From Agelaius tricolor (taxonomy: Eukaryota > Chordata > Aves > Passeriformes > Icteridae), in the NCBI GenBank assembly GCA_023055355.1, contig JALJCS010000001.1, forward strand, positions 76,115,381-76,179,380: DNA of 64,000 bases. The letters are read 5' to 3'. This document shows, one piece after another, positions 1 to 10,770 of this stretch; position 1 is the first letter of the stretch, and every line of letters begins with the position of its first letter. The notes beneath the pieces were generated by a model. The model was not told the origin of the DNA. It was given only the letters and a program-made list of their open reading frames with translations, and did no database searches. The translations under genes were made by a program, and so were the position numbers.

Positions 1-985
1 TGGGTAAGAGTGTTGAATTCAGAGCTTATTTATGCAGCTTACTTTAACTTGGGTTTTTTATTTTTTTTAAATTACAGTTTTTGGTAAATTGGAGAGCTCT
101 TAATTTTTGAGTGGATTCTGGAGCATGAAGTGAATGATGCATATATCTAAGTTATCAATGCCATCTCTCTGTTAATTACTTATATTTTCCGATCCTGGAG
201 AGTGTGACATATATCCTTGAGTCTGATTTTTACCAAACTGAACCAGAACAGTGATCCATCAAATCTCATGTGCCACACACCTCATAGAGCCTCCGTTCCT
301 TAGTTCCTGAGTAGAACTATTGGACTCGAATTATGTGAAATGTTACTTTTCTGTAAGTCCTGCTCCACAGTTCTCACCCAGAAGCAGAGTGATGGGTACT
401 GGCTTTAAAGTAAGACAAGTTTAAAATCATGAAAACATTATTTGGAGAGTTTTTCATATCATCCTAGTGAGATGATGGGTCTATAGTGTAATGGTTCCTC
501 TTCAGCCCTGAGGTGGATTCCTTGTGCTCCATGCTTGCGTGTTGCACGCTAGATCCCTCTGCTATAGCAGAGATTTGCCATAAATTAATGTGTGTCCTCT
601 TGCAGTTCAAAAGACAGGTTGCTTTTTAAAGGGGAAAAAAATGCATCACAAAGGTAATTTATCACTGAATTGCTGTAGAAAAGGCTGCTCTTGGAGAAGC
701 CAATGATTGAGTTATTTGCCTGCATTAGAAGTTGATAAAGATCTGCTCTCAGGTACTTGCATCCTACCGGGATCAAGTGCACAGTTTAGTGGTAGTTCAA
801 CTTAAACATGTTTTGGTTTTTTTTCTAGCAATGCTTTAAGAGAATTTCAGAAATTTACAATTCAGAAAACTACAAATTAAATTATTCTGTTTTGGACAGT
901 GCCCAATGAGAAATTTTGAAGCATAATAATATTATATATGGGAGTTCTAAACCTGAATGATTTTTTTTTTCTTTCTTCTTTAAAG
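1..985 (+). other. RDH14: 3' part of RDH14 intron 1
   Basis: This AT-rich stretch has no credible coding content. It ends in a T-rich polypyrimidine tract (about 961-980) followed by TAAAG, a normal AG splice acceptor at 984-985, directly before the conserved RDH14 exon. In mammals RDH14 has two coding exons; the first is GC-rich and encodes the NADP-binding N-terminal part. Nothing like it is visible here, so exon 1 must lie upstream of the window. The open frame that appears to begin at 938 simply reads through the intron end; its first 16 residues are not part of the protein. Confidence 0.9.
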
Positions 986-1603
986 GAAGAGTCAAGGCTG
1001 GATGTTCTGATAAATAATGCAGGGATATTCCAGTGTCCATACATGAAGACAGAGGATGGTTTTGAGATGCAATTTGGTGTAAACCACTTGGGCCACTTCT
1101 TGCTCACCAACCTTCTTCTGGGCCTTCTCAAAAATTCTGCCCCAAGCAGAATTGTTGTAGTGTCCTCAAAGCTTTACAAATATGGAGAGATCAACTTTGA
1201 AGACTTGAACAGTGAAATAAGCTACAACAAAAGCTTTTGTTACAGCCGAAGTAAACTGGCCAACATCTTATTTGCCAGGGAGCTGGCCCGTCGGCTGGAA
1301 GGGACAGGAGTCACCGTCAACTCCCTTCATCCTGGGATTGTCAGAACAAATCTGGGCAGACATGTGAATATTCCTTTGCTGGCCAAACCTCTGTTCAACT
1401 TGGTGTCGTGGGCTTTCTTCAAAACGCCTCTGGAAGGAGCCCAGACATCTATTTATTTGGCCTCTTCTCCTGACGTCGAGGGCGTGTCAGGAAAGTATTT
1501 TGGAGACTGCAAAGAGGAAGAACTTCTTCCTAAAGCCATGGATGATTTGGTTGCAAGAAAATTGTGGGATATCAGTGAAGTGATGGTTGGCTTACTGAAG
1601 TAA
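986..1603 (+). CDS. RDH14: Retinol dehydrogenase 14, last coding exon (C-terminal 205 residues)
   Basis: RDH14 is a membrane-associated short-chain dehydrogenase/reductase (SDR family) that interconverts retinol and retinal using NADP(H). The exon starts in phase 0 with Glu-Glu-Ser-Arg-Leu-Asp after the AG acceptor at 984-985 and ends at TAA 1601-1603. Visible SDR landmarks are the NNAG motif (from 1013), the conserved serine in VVVSS (about 1150-1170), and the catalytic YSRSK (Tyr codon 1241-1243, Lys codon 1253-1255). The HPGIVRTN segment follows the active site. The C-terminus, from [16 protein letters not shown] to EVMVGLLK, matches the vertebrate RDH14 I remember almost residue for residue, which separates it from RDH11, RDH12 and RDH13. 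There is no frameshift or internal stop and all visible catalytic residues are kept, so the gene looks functional. The N-terminal membrane anchor and the TGxxxGIG cofactor motif belong to exon 1, outside the window. In human, RDH14 lies just downstream of NT5C1B. Confidence 0.96.
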   Translation, partial: EESRLDVLINNAGIFQCPYMKTEDGFEMQFGVNHLGHFLLTNLLLGLLKNSAPSRIVVVSSKLYKYGEINFEDLNSEISYNKSFCYSRSKLANILFARELARRLEGTGVTVNSLHPGIVRTNLGRHVNIPLLAKPLFNLVSWAFFKTPLEGAQTSIYLASSPDVEGVSGKYFGDCKEEELLPKAMDDLVARKLWDISEVMVGLLK

Positions 1604-1890
1604 GTGCCAGGGAGTGTCTGCAAAAAAGAATGCAGATAGCTATGCAGTACATTTTGGCAGCAGTGAAATTCTCACTTTAAATGCTGTGGGAATACAGAAT
1701 TTTGCCCAGTAAGTATGAAATAAGAGAGTGATTTATTTTGGAACTCTATTTTGAAATGAAAGACAGTCTTCCAGAGACACAAGCATTCAGAGAAATTTTT
1801 AAAAAAATTGTGAGTGTGAATATAATTTCTGGTTAAATCTGCTTAGAAACTCATGTTTTGCAAATAAAAATTAAGCAGAAGTTTGTTTTG
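1604..1890 (+). other. RDH14: RDH14 3' UTR (probable short form)
   Basis: The sequence after the RDH14 stop codon contains AATAAA at 1863-1868. A GT-rich stretch just after it (GTTTGTTTTGC near 1880) would serve as a downstream cleavage element. This gives a 3' UTR of roughly 285 bases. Further AATAAA copies near 2460, 2610 and 2837 could support longer forms. The exact cleavage site is an inference. Confidence 0.6.
1863..1868 (+). terminator. RDH14: Polyadenylation signal AATAAA of RDH14
   Basis: This canonical hexamer is the first after the RDH14 stop codon, about 260 bases downstream, and is followed by a GT-rich element. It is the most economical poly(A) signal for the gene. Confidence 0.6.
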
Positions 1891-4800
1891 CAATATATAA
1901 GCATATTTGTCAATACATATCTTGTTGGACAATGCAGGGTACTGATGGTGAAACACTTCTCCAAAAAATTATTTGAAAATAAGTCTTAATAATAGTCATC
2001 TTTTTTTTGAGCCATCACAATGACAAATGGAATTAAGAGTTTTCCTGATATCTTGCACTGTAATTGTTGAGGCCTCTGAGTGCCTTTCAAAGGCTTGTCA
2101 GCCCCATGGTTCAGTGAACAAAATTGTTGAGCCATGCTGAGTTTTCTGTGAAGCACAAAGTCAGCTATTTTGTGATGTTGCTGCTGTTCAGTGTGTAAGT
2201 ACACTTGATTGTGCAAGTTGTATTTTTATTTTCACGTGTGTTGAACTTGCCATTTCTTGAAACCTTGGGTTTCATTAAAAGGGTAGTTGCAAAATGTATA
2301 ATGGTCTTGATAGGGCTTTGCATGGCATGAACTGTGTAAGATCTCATGCAAATTAGACCGAAGAGAATAAGCTGCTCAGTGTGTTTGGCTTGACTGATGG
2401 CACTTTAACTCAGTAATGAGGTTCCATAAATGTCTCATACAGCTGACTGAGTATTCTTTAATAAAATCTTTTAAAAAGAAGACATAGCATTCATTCTTTA
2501 ATTGTGGGAGATGTGTCAGAAACCAGCAGCCTTGATAGAGTAGCCTTGTTTCAAAGCAGAACATGAAGCTGTGTTGGTTTAGGGAGCCTGTGCTCTGGGG
2601 CTGGTAGAAATAAAATGGGCTCCAATGAAACAATGAAATACACGAGTGTTGAGTGAGTCTGTACTGATTTTTTTTTGTTGTTGTTCATGTAACTTATGAT
2701 TTCATATTGACATTTATGCCTTTTTGGTTTGGTCTACATTATTAAAAATTTCTAGTACTTAGGATATATAGTATGAATATGGAAGAATGGTTTAGAGTGA
2801 TCTATGTTACTATTACTCAAAGGAAGGAGAATCAATAATAAATTATATATTCAATAGTTCCTTAGTTATAAATACATCAGGTCTGCACTTCAGGTGGTCC
2901 CTACTAATTTTTAAAAATTGTTTCTCTGATTGTTTACTTGGACTCTCAGCATACTTTAGCTTTTGCACAGTGGAGTGGACTTGATCTTGCCTTCTTTATT
3001 CCCCAGGAAGCGTCTTTACTGGGTGACATGGGTGGGGCAGAAAGCAGCATTCCAGAAAATCAGAAGGCGAGCTGAAAAGCAGAGCAGGTTTGTAAAATCA
3101 TGTAACAGGTTGAACTTTGCACTACTCACTGTAAGGCAAGGTGTAGAGGTGGATGTCTTTTCAAATGACACTGTGAGTGTTGAACAGAGTTCTCTAAGTG
3201 ATGCAGAGGGAGTTGTGCTACACACTTAAAGAAGTCCTGCTTTGATCTTCAGTGATGCATTTCACATTTTAACTTTAAACACTTGTAAATGGCTGCAGGC
3301 AGCACCTTTAGCAGGCAGCTGAAGAATGAAGACTTCGTTAACTTCTCTGTAAAGAGTTACAGAGGAGCTGAGCCAAACTTGTGTTTCAATACTACTGTAG
3401 CAATTCTAAAGAAACACTACTGCATTGTTCCTCTGCTGAAATGTGTGGGCATCTTTTGCAAGGAGAGCCTTGGATGCAAAGGTGGACAGTGGAGAGGATG
3501 ATTATCCTCAAAATAACTGCAGTAAAGAGCTGCATGGAAACTGCCTGAAGAGCAGAGATATATGTAATTTTTAGACTGAATGACCTACATAGGATGTGCC
3601 CTTGCCTTCAAAACAGCAAAGGTGGATTCATACTGAAATATGAGATGCAGAATAGGAAGTCCTAGTTGTATGCAACAGGCCATACTTCATACATCCACAA
3701 TGTACTTACTTTTGTTCTTTTGAAACAGTTTTGAAATAAGAGCCATTGTCAGAAAGGGATTACATTCCTGTAATCATAACTAAATTACAGCCTCATTCTA
3801 GAGTAGACTAATCCTTAATGGACCCTTAATGGTGGATGAATATTACCTGAAAACAATTTGAAAGGATGGATTGTTGGGTTACTTATAGAAAAGTGGGCTT
3901 TTTTCAACATCTGAAATAAGTAAAATTTATCACCTTCAAGGTTGAGTGTCATTTAACTGCTGTGGACTAGAAAGCTTTGATTACTCCCTTGAGGCTGCTG
4001 TGAATGTTTCTTTATGTGATGCCTTTGTTATTCTAGTAGCATCCAGGAACTAGAGACCTCACAGGTCAACAGATCTACAAAAGCTAAGTGCAAAACCAAA
4101 GAGTCCTTATTTCAACAAACAGTAATGCTGACTCAGTCTAGGTAAGAACCAAACATTTTGGCTAAGGAAGCCTCCTCTCCCTCTCCTCTCCTCCAATAAA
4201 CTCAGGTGTATGTGTATGATTTGAGGACTGTGGGCTGCATGTCTCCTCTTGGAGCTGGTAGAGGATCAGCACCTTCACACTTGCCTCAGTGTAGCAGTGC
4301 CTCCAGAATGATGTGGCAAGCTCTCTCTATTACTGTTGTATAAACAATTTGTATCGAGAGCATGCAGCCAAAAATGTTGCATTCCAGTTGCCTTCTTTCA
4401 CCATCACCACCATTTGAGCACTCCTATCTCAAATTAAACTTACTTACTATTAAATTAAAGTTTTTAAAATAAGGGTGAAAGAGGAAGGCAGTGATCTGGG
4501 ATATTAGGCAAAGCCCTTGGAAATGCAGCTTTCGTTGACAGGTATGGACACTGACAACATAGCTGGCAAGTACATTACAAATATGAAAGTACAAATACCT
4601 AATCACCTGCACTTAAGTAGGTACAGTAAAGAAAGCCACAGCTGAGTTTCATATCTCACTGAAGTTTCTGATAAACATAAATGTTAAAAGACTTTTTTCA
4701 AACACAAAATGTGCCTTCAGCTTTCTTAGGTAAATGGTTAGAATTTGAGTGTTGATTTTTGGGTCCATGAGCAGTGTTGGGCCAGCACTCCATACCTGTG

Positions 4801-5498
4801 CCCAGGGGATTTGAAAACAAGCTGGGACATGTCTAGGGCACAGTGACTCCTGAGAACATATTCCCTGCCCTTTTGCTTCTCCCAGGGAAAGTGCCTCTGA
4901 TAGCTGAGAGGTGGAGAGCCACAGGAGGGCTTAACTGCCTATTTGCAGACTTTCCCCAGTGGAGCTTTTGGCCAGTGTCAGCAGTGTATCCAAGTGGCCC
5001 CATTTCTCAGTGGTCACATTTTATATGGCAACATCTCACACCAACTGCAGTCTAAAAGGCTGGGATTAGAATCAGCATTTTGAGGGGCAATGCATGTCTG
5101 TGTGTGTGTACAGACGTGTGTAGGTGCAATTTAATCTCTCAGTTTAAAAGATAGTCAGGAAGAGCTGTCAGTGATGTACCAAGGAGCTGAGGTGTATCAA
5201 GGAGAGTGGGTTGTCACAGGACTGTCACCTGCCACTGTGCTGCTCTGGCACATGGTGAGGCATTGGGCTGGGGATAGAGCAGTCAGGTTTGTGTTGAGCT
5301 CAAGCAGTTGAGCTGAGAGTAGGAAACATCTCTGTGTAATGGTCAAGAGAAACTTCAAGTATCTTAAGGGGAGCACTTTCTATCTGTTTCACTATAATCT
5401 ATTCACCTTTGGCTGTGGTGCTTTTGAAATTACCTGTAATAACCAACTTCCCTTATGGACGGACCAAGAATTTAAAAAGGAAAAATTGAAACTATTCC

Positions 5499-5513
5499 TT
5501 TTTTTTTTTTTTT
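5499..5513. repeat. Poly-T tract (T15)
   Basis: This is an uninterrupted run of 15 T. No flanking target duplication or retrotransposon body was recognised, so it is treated as a simple repeat. Confidence 0.9.
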
Positions 5514-7007
5514 AACTTCTTTATTTTGATTCTAAATTGCAAGCCCTAGCTATCAGCCAGCTCTCCCTGCACACATGTATGCATTATAGCTGAGATTTGT
5601 GCAAGCAAGCCAAATTGAAGTTGCATGTATTCATTCTGTATGCCGCATCTGTTTAAGCCAAGGGAGACTGACTTACTTTTTAAAAAGCACTCTGAATCTG
5701 TCACCAATTTACCTTTCTTACCTTGCCACAAAGGCCAACGTCTATCCCCAGGCAAAGGGACAACTCTGCTCTTTCAGTTACTCCAGTCAACACAGTAGGC
5801 AAGCTTATAAACCCAGTGGGGGTTCTCCAGTAAAAATTCTCCATCTTAATGAAATAAATGTTCAGTTTTTCCATGATGCAATAAAACTAGAAGTATTTAA
5901 ACTCTCCTCTTTTCAGCAGTTGCCTGGTTTGCCTAAGCTTGCTACTAAGTGAATGCTTCACAGGCTCCAAAGCCTGAGCCCTGTGAATGTGTGGCATGAT
6001 TATGCTTTTGCTGAAAAATGTGGATAATTCCCACTTCAAACAGACTTAATTTCTTTTCACCTAAGGCTATAAACAAAATAAACAACTTGCAAGAGTCATA
6101 CAAATAACTTTAAAATGGAAGGTCTGTTCCCTTTTTCACATAACTTTTTCCAAACTAATCATTTAGAGAGTAATTGACTTGCAAAACGATCCAGGAGGCC
6201 TCCACAGTTGAATTATTATTTTTGATCTGTCCCAGACTGGTGCTGCTATTTCTCATAACAGAAAATGACAGGCTCCCTCTAGACTTTTTACTTACAGCTT
6301 TAGCTACCACTAGCAGCCTCACACCTGTCGTAACTGGATTCAGATCAGAGAAATTAATTAGAAAAGTTAATTAATGCCAAATGTCCTGTGTAACATGGGG
6401 AAAGGAATGCTTCCCTAATCACCTTTTGTGAGGGAAGCCTGGCACAATGACCATCAAACAAGGTTTAGAGCCCTTTCTTTCCACATTTAAGAATGATCAC
6501 TTCAGGTAATGTGGAAGAAACTTGGTTAATCTGCATAAGGAAAATATCAATAGCTTATTTGCCATGAAAGACTCAGAAGGCCATCACATGCTCGAATCAT
6601 TTTATCAGGGTGCTGAGAACATTATAGCTTTTCTTATGTCTGCTTCTTGGGCAAAACAAGCAATCTGAAATCATGATCCCACTAAAAGCACTGGGAGTCA
6701 TACATCTAAATATTTTTGCTGATCTTGATCTCCTGGCTTTAGGTTTGGGCAGTAGGACCCTTACAGCCAGATGGATGATGATTGTTTTAAGCTTGATGAA
6801 TGAGGCTTTATGCACTTCTGTGGATGCATGGCATTTTTAAAGGAAATAGGAGGGTGGGACGGTGGTGGCAGTAGAAGTGCTATGCATAAATTAAACATCC
6901 TGCAGCATTCTACAGAAAGGTATGTTTTTATCCCCAAAGAAATGTCAGCTCATTGTTGCAGTTGTTGGGATGTCTGTCACCTGGACTGCAGTCTGATGAT
7001 GACTGAT

Positions 7008-7038
7008 CTTAAGATAAACTGTCTTAAGTTTATCTAAG
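7008..7038. repeat. Bulged inverted repeat (12-bp stem)
   Basis: The left arm CTTAAGATAAACT (7008-7020) pairs with the right arm AGTTTATCTAAG (7027-7038), with one unpaired A in the left arm and a 6-base loop. No function is implied. Confidence 0.7.
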
Positions 7039-8229
7039 TCCTGTTGCAACCTTCCCCACCAGGAGGTCGGTGTCCTGAGTCCTCCTAGGTCCTAGCATGA
7101 CCATCACCTCTCCAAATGCCACCTGCCCTGGAGACAAGCAATGCCAGGGTCTTTCTAGATGCTTCAAGAAACAGGTCATGAACAGCATCTGCAAAACGAC
7201 AGGTGACACACCTGGAGGCTCAGAACCAATGTGCACTGCATCAAGTAGTTTTGGTATCATTTTATACACTTATTTACAGAAAGAAATGCTTTCCTCAGTG
7301 TACATGGATAGATATTTTAGGCTTCAGGCTTCCCTGGAGGCCTCTATATGCAACTCTCTAGGTGTATCCCACGAGTAAAGGATAGTAAATTGAAAATTGC
7401 TTCGGTACAACCAACCCATTTACTGCTCTGAAGGGCTGAGATCCTACAGGTCCAGTAAAAATTATTAAGAGTTCTAGTTGGCACCTCACCTGGCTTTGAA
7501 CATACTTGGGAAGAGACTAGAGCTTCATTTTCCTTCAGTCTGCCCTCCTCAAAATATTCAGAGTCCTAGATGTGTCTCAGAAGAATCACCACAGATAGGG
7601 AAATAAAAATAAGATTGCTTTATGAAAGCTTTTTGTCCATAAAATTTTGCTGTCAGTGGAAAATTTTTAAAAATTCTTATTTTATATAGCAAGATGTATT
7701 ATGAAATAATTGTATTAGCATAGCTAAGACTGGGGTCTTGGGCCAGTAGAACAGACTAAGAGATAACAAGCTCATCTGTGGTCACAAAAGAGGCAACTTG
7801 AAAATTCAAAAAGAATAATTGAAAAACTTTGATTACAGTTATGTTGTTTCTGAATTTGCGTTTTTGGGGGGTTCTGTTTGTTTGATTCTAGATTCTTGCT
7901 ACTTTTTAAAAAAGGGTTAAGACTGTATAAAATATTAAAACATCCATGTTTCAACAAAGAGGCACAGTTCTTCACTGTGGAAAACCCGTAAAATGACAGG
8001 AAATGGCTTAATGTGGTAGGTGTTCATTTTTAGGGGTTCTGTTGACAGAAGTTGATGGATGAAAATATTGTATTTCATTTTTGCCTTTTGTTCAGTAAAT
8101 AGCGTGGAATTTTGATGCTGCCTAGAGGGACAGCTTTGTACTACGGTGGTCTAAGCTGGGATTTTTCATTAATGTAACTCAATCAGAGTAGATGGGATTT
8201 TTTTCTGGTTTTTTGTTAATTTTTTTCAG

Positions 8230-8830
8230 GAAAAAAGCTGAAGTCAAAGAGAAGACCAAGAAAAAAGCACCACAAAGTTTATCTTTTACTCATCTGGAAG
8301 AGTTTATTTTAAACATGGAACATTGTTTGCTGCTGTGGAAATGAAAGTGAGAGAGTTGCAGCTTTCTTCCAATGCCATCTGGCAGATGATTTACTTGCGT
8401 ATGGTATTCACTAATCCAAATAACCCCGTGTGTGCTACCATTGTCTCTTTACTGATCATGCAGCTGACTTGGCTGAACCCTCCATGGCTCACACAAGGCT
8501 ATCAACAGCACAGTACAATAGGTTGTTTAAAATTAGAACAGCATTATGGAAAAGGATGTGCCAAATTCATTGTGCCTTTACCTATATTAAGCATTTGCCT
8601 TGAGTTTGATGTTTCCTTTTCATTCTCTTCATGGTTTTATTCACTCCAGATCTACTTGGGCTGTAGCCCATTTATTTCAGCACTTACATGTAGCTCAGAT
8701 GGGACCAGAGTGGTGAGCACCCAACCCTGGGATGGTATCCTTGCCCTGATGGTAATTGTATTTTCTCCTGTAAGGTCCTTCATGAAACTTTTATTTCTGC
8801 TGGGAAATAAAGCTTTTTTTTTCTTTTAGC
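8230..8830 (+). other. Candidate 3'-terminal exon of an unidentified transcript
   Basis: A long T-rich tract (about 8187-8227) ends in CAG at 8227-8229, a strong-looking splice acceptor. Downstream, AATAAA lies at 8806-8811 and is followed by a T-rich stretch. That is the architecture of a terminal exon of about 600 bases. If coding, one frame gives 37 lysine-rich residues (KKAEVKEKTKKKAPQSLSF onward) to TGA at 8342-8344. A second frame also stays open for a similar length, so coding is not established. RDH14 exon 1, which ends in phase 0, would meet TGA after three codons if spliced here. It could be a noncoding RNA exon, an alternative 3' end of an upstream gene, or chance. The product is not recognised. 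Confidence 0.3.
8806..8811 (+). terminator. Candidate polyadenylation signal AATAAA
   Basis: This canonical hexamer is followed within a few bases by a T-rich stretch (8813-8828). It matters only in combination with the splice-acceptor-like site at 8228-8229, since isolated AATAAA is common in AT-rich DNA. Confidence 0.3.
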
Positions 8831-10204
8831 AGGACAGCTGTATGATGTAACCAGTAGTTTTGCCATTAAGGAATTCTCCCAGTTCTTAACCTGAGCCAAA
8901 ATTGTCTCTAGATCAGGATATTTCTATTTATCAGGCAACAGATCCAACTACTCCATTATTATATTAATATTAGTCCACTTCCTCTTGCTGTAATGCAAAA
9001 TAAAGAGCCTCAAATTGCTATATCTGGAAGTAAAATAACCAGAGGATTATGCCTTGAGAAGCAAATCCCAGGCTGTGAGTAAATAGAAGCATTCCCTTAT
9101 ATCTTTTGTTTAGATTCTAAGGAGAGGTGGGTATTCCAATGCTCTTCTATGCTCAAGATAATGTAATGTCTACCTTCTCAATGTATTCTGACTGAGTTTT
9201 CCACAGTGCCTAACTCTATGTGCATAAATTTCTTATTTTGTATTCAAATTCCGCTCTCTGGTCTAAAGTTCTAAAATATAAGTATTGAGTGAACCTCAAT
9301 TATTTTTAATCACTTCTGGCTTTTAATTGGATATTGCCTTGATAGGTCACTTCAAATAGTTAATTCTTTGGTTCCATTTGCAGTTGAACAATTTGTTAAT
9401 TGCTGATTTTCCTTAGAGATCGATCAATATAACTCATATGTGAAATTAAAATACATATAGTGTAAATATTTTTGTAGAAGACAGGGAAAGAATTGAGAGC
9501 TCTTTTACGGCAAAGTAGTTGACACTTTGAACTCACTGGCTGTATCTGTATTACTGGGCATTTATTGCCAGAATAAATTGTTTCCTTATTCACAGGTTGA
9601 CAGGGATAGTTGGGCAATGTTCATGTTACCAAATCCTGTTCTCTCCCAGAAGATGTGTAGGTGCATCCAAACTGTTTTCTGGGAGTGTCCTTGGCCCATG
9701 CTGACTCCTGAATGATGCAAGAAGCTATTTAGAAAAGTATTAGTAGGCCAGAGCCAAAATTGTGCCAGGAACTGCCAGAACTCTTGAACAGGACTGATGA
9801 TTGAATTTCAGTGCTTGGGCTGGTGCCCTGTAACTCCTTAGTGGAGCGCAATAAGCATAGCCAAAAAATGCCCTTCTTCCTTCAAATGTCAATAGATAAA
9901 GGTAATTTTTCAGTCTATATCCATGACATTCAGAGACTGGTCTAAAAAGCTGAACCAAATTTTCTCTTAATAATTTTATAGTGTGAAAATTCCACTGACT
10001 TTGCTGCAATTTCTATGGACTGACCCTGTAAACAGACGGGAATTGGTATTATTAACATCACCATGTCATCATGCTTTATTCATTTCCAATTTTATAACGA
10101 TAGTCTGATCTCTTGGAATTGTATCTGCTATCACAGCACTGGACTATGGAAACCTTATTTTATCAAAATGTGTTATTCTTGGACTAGAATTCAGAGTTAT
10201 GCCA
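8831..10204. other. Intergenic sequence, nothing recognised
   Basis: AT-rich sequence with only short open frames. The stretch around 9740-9990 has a slightly repeat-like feel but I cannot assign it to a family. Confidence 0.5.
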
Positions 10205-10770
10205 TTACATTTTATAGACCCATAGATTTTTTAAAGCCAGAAAAGGCCCTTAGATTATTTAGTCTGACTTCCTAAATGACACAAGACATTTAATTTAACC
10301 CAGTTAGTCCAGCAATCTGGGTTTGGCTAAGGCTTATCTTCTAGAACAATGTGCAGTCAAGATCTAAAGCTATCAGTAGTTGGGAGAATCCATCACTTCC
10401 TTTGGGACTGCAGCCCACCCTCTTAAAAATGTGTGGTTTGAGTTTTGCCTGAATTTGTCTGGCTTTCACTTCCAGCCATCACCGCTCATTATGCTGTTCT
10501 GTGTGAGATGAGGGTGCTGCTGTTATGCTCAGTATTTTCTCCCTGTGCTGATACTTGCACACTGTAATCACTGAAATCACCCCTGGATGTTTTTATTAAA
10601 TTCAACAGACTGAGCCCCTTTATTCTCTTATTGCAAGGCCCTTTTCCAAGATTCCCAATAATTTCTGTGGCTCTCCTCCACATCCCAGCCAATGTTTCAC
10701 CTCTTTTGTGACACAAGGAAACAAGAATTGGATGTAATACTCCAGTGTTTGTCCATTTGTAGGCAATCCT
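10205..10770 (-). mobile_element. Old, diverged CR1-type LINE 3' fragment
   Basis: Read on the + strand, this stretch follows, with many substitutions and gaps, the reverse complement of an ancient amniote CR1 3' region. Matching landmarks occur in order: a 'catagat...aaagccagaaaagg' start near 10221, 'tagtctgacttcct' near 10260, 'gagaatccatcacttcc' near 10384, 'gaatttgtctggct' near 10450, 'tattttctccc' near 10532, and 'ctgtggctctcctccac' near 10662. It is 5'-truncated, as usual for CR1. The high divergence suggests insertion long before the CR1 copies at 17.4 and 56.3 kb. Family assignment is from memory, and the boundaries are approximate. Confidence 0.7.

Larger units (their letters stand above)
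1891..8229. other. Intergenic sequence downstream of RDH14, no gene recognised
   Basis: This is AT-rich, apparently unique sequence. Short open frames here (none over 117 codons) show no domain or splice context I recognise. Minor features are a CT-rich run near 4170-4190, a T15 tract at 5499-5513, a short TG-rich run near 5098-5120 and a bulged hairpin at 7008-7038. The 3' end may be an intron if the candidate exon at 8230 is real. Confidence 0.6.

Noticed and set aside
938..985. N-terminal extension of the RDH14 reading frame from ATG 938
   Set aside because: These 16 codons read the polypyrimidine tract and AG of intron 1. Family knowledge and the splice acceptor place the exon start at 986.
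8323..8829. 168-codon open frame as a protein gene
   Set aside because: No recognised domain. It lies within the candidate terminal exon but in a different context from the splice-linked frames, and it ends in the poly-T region, so it is more likely chance.
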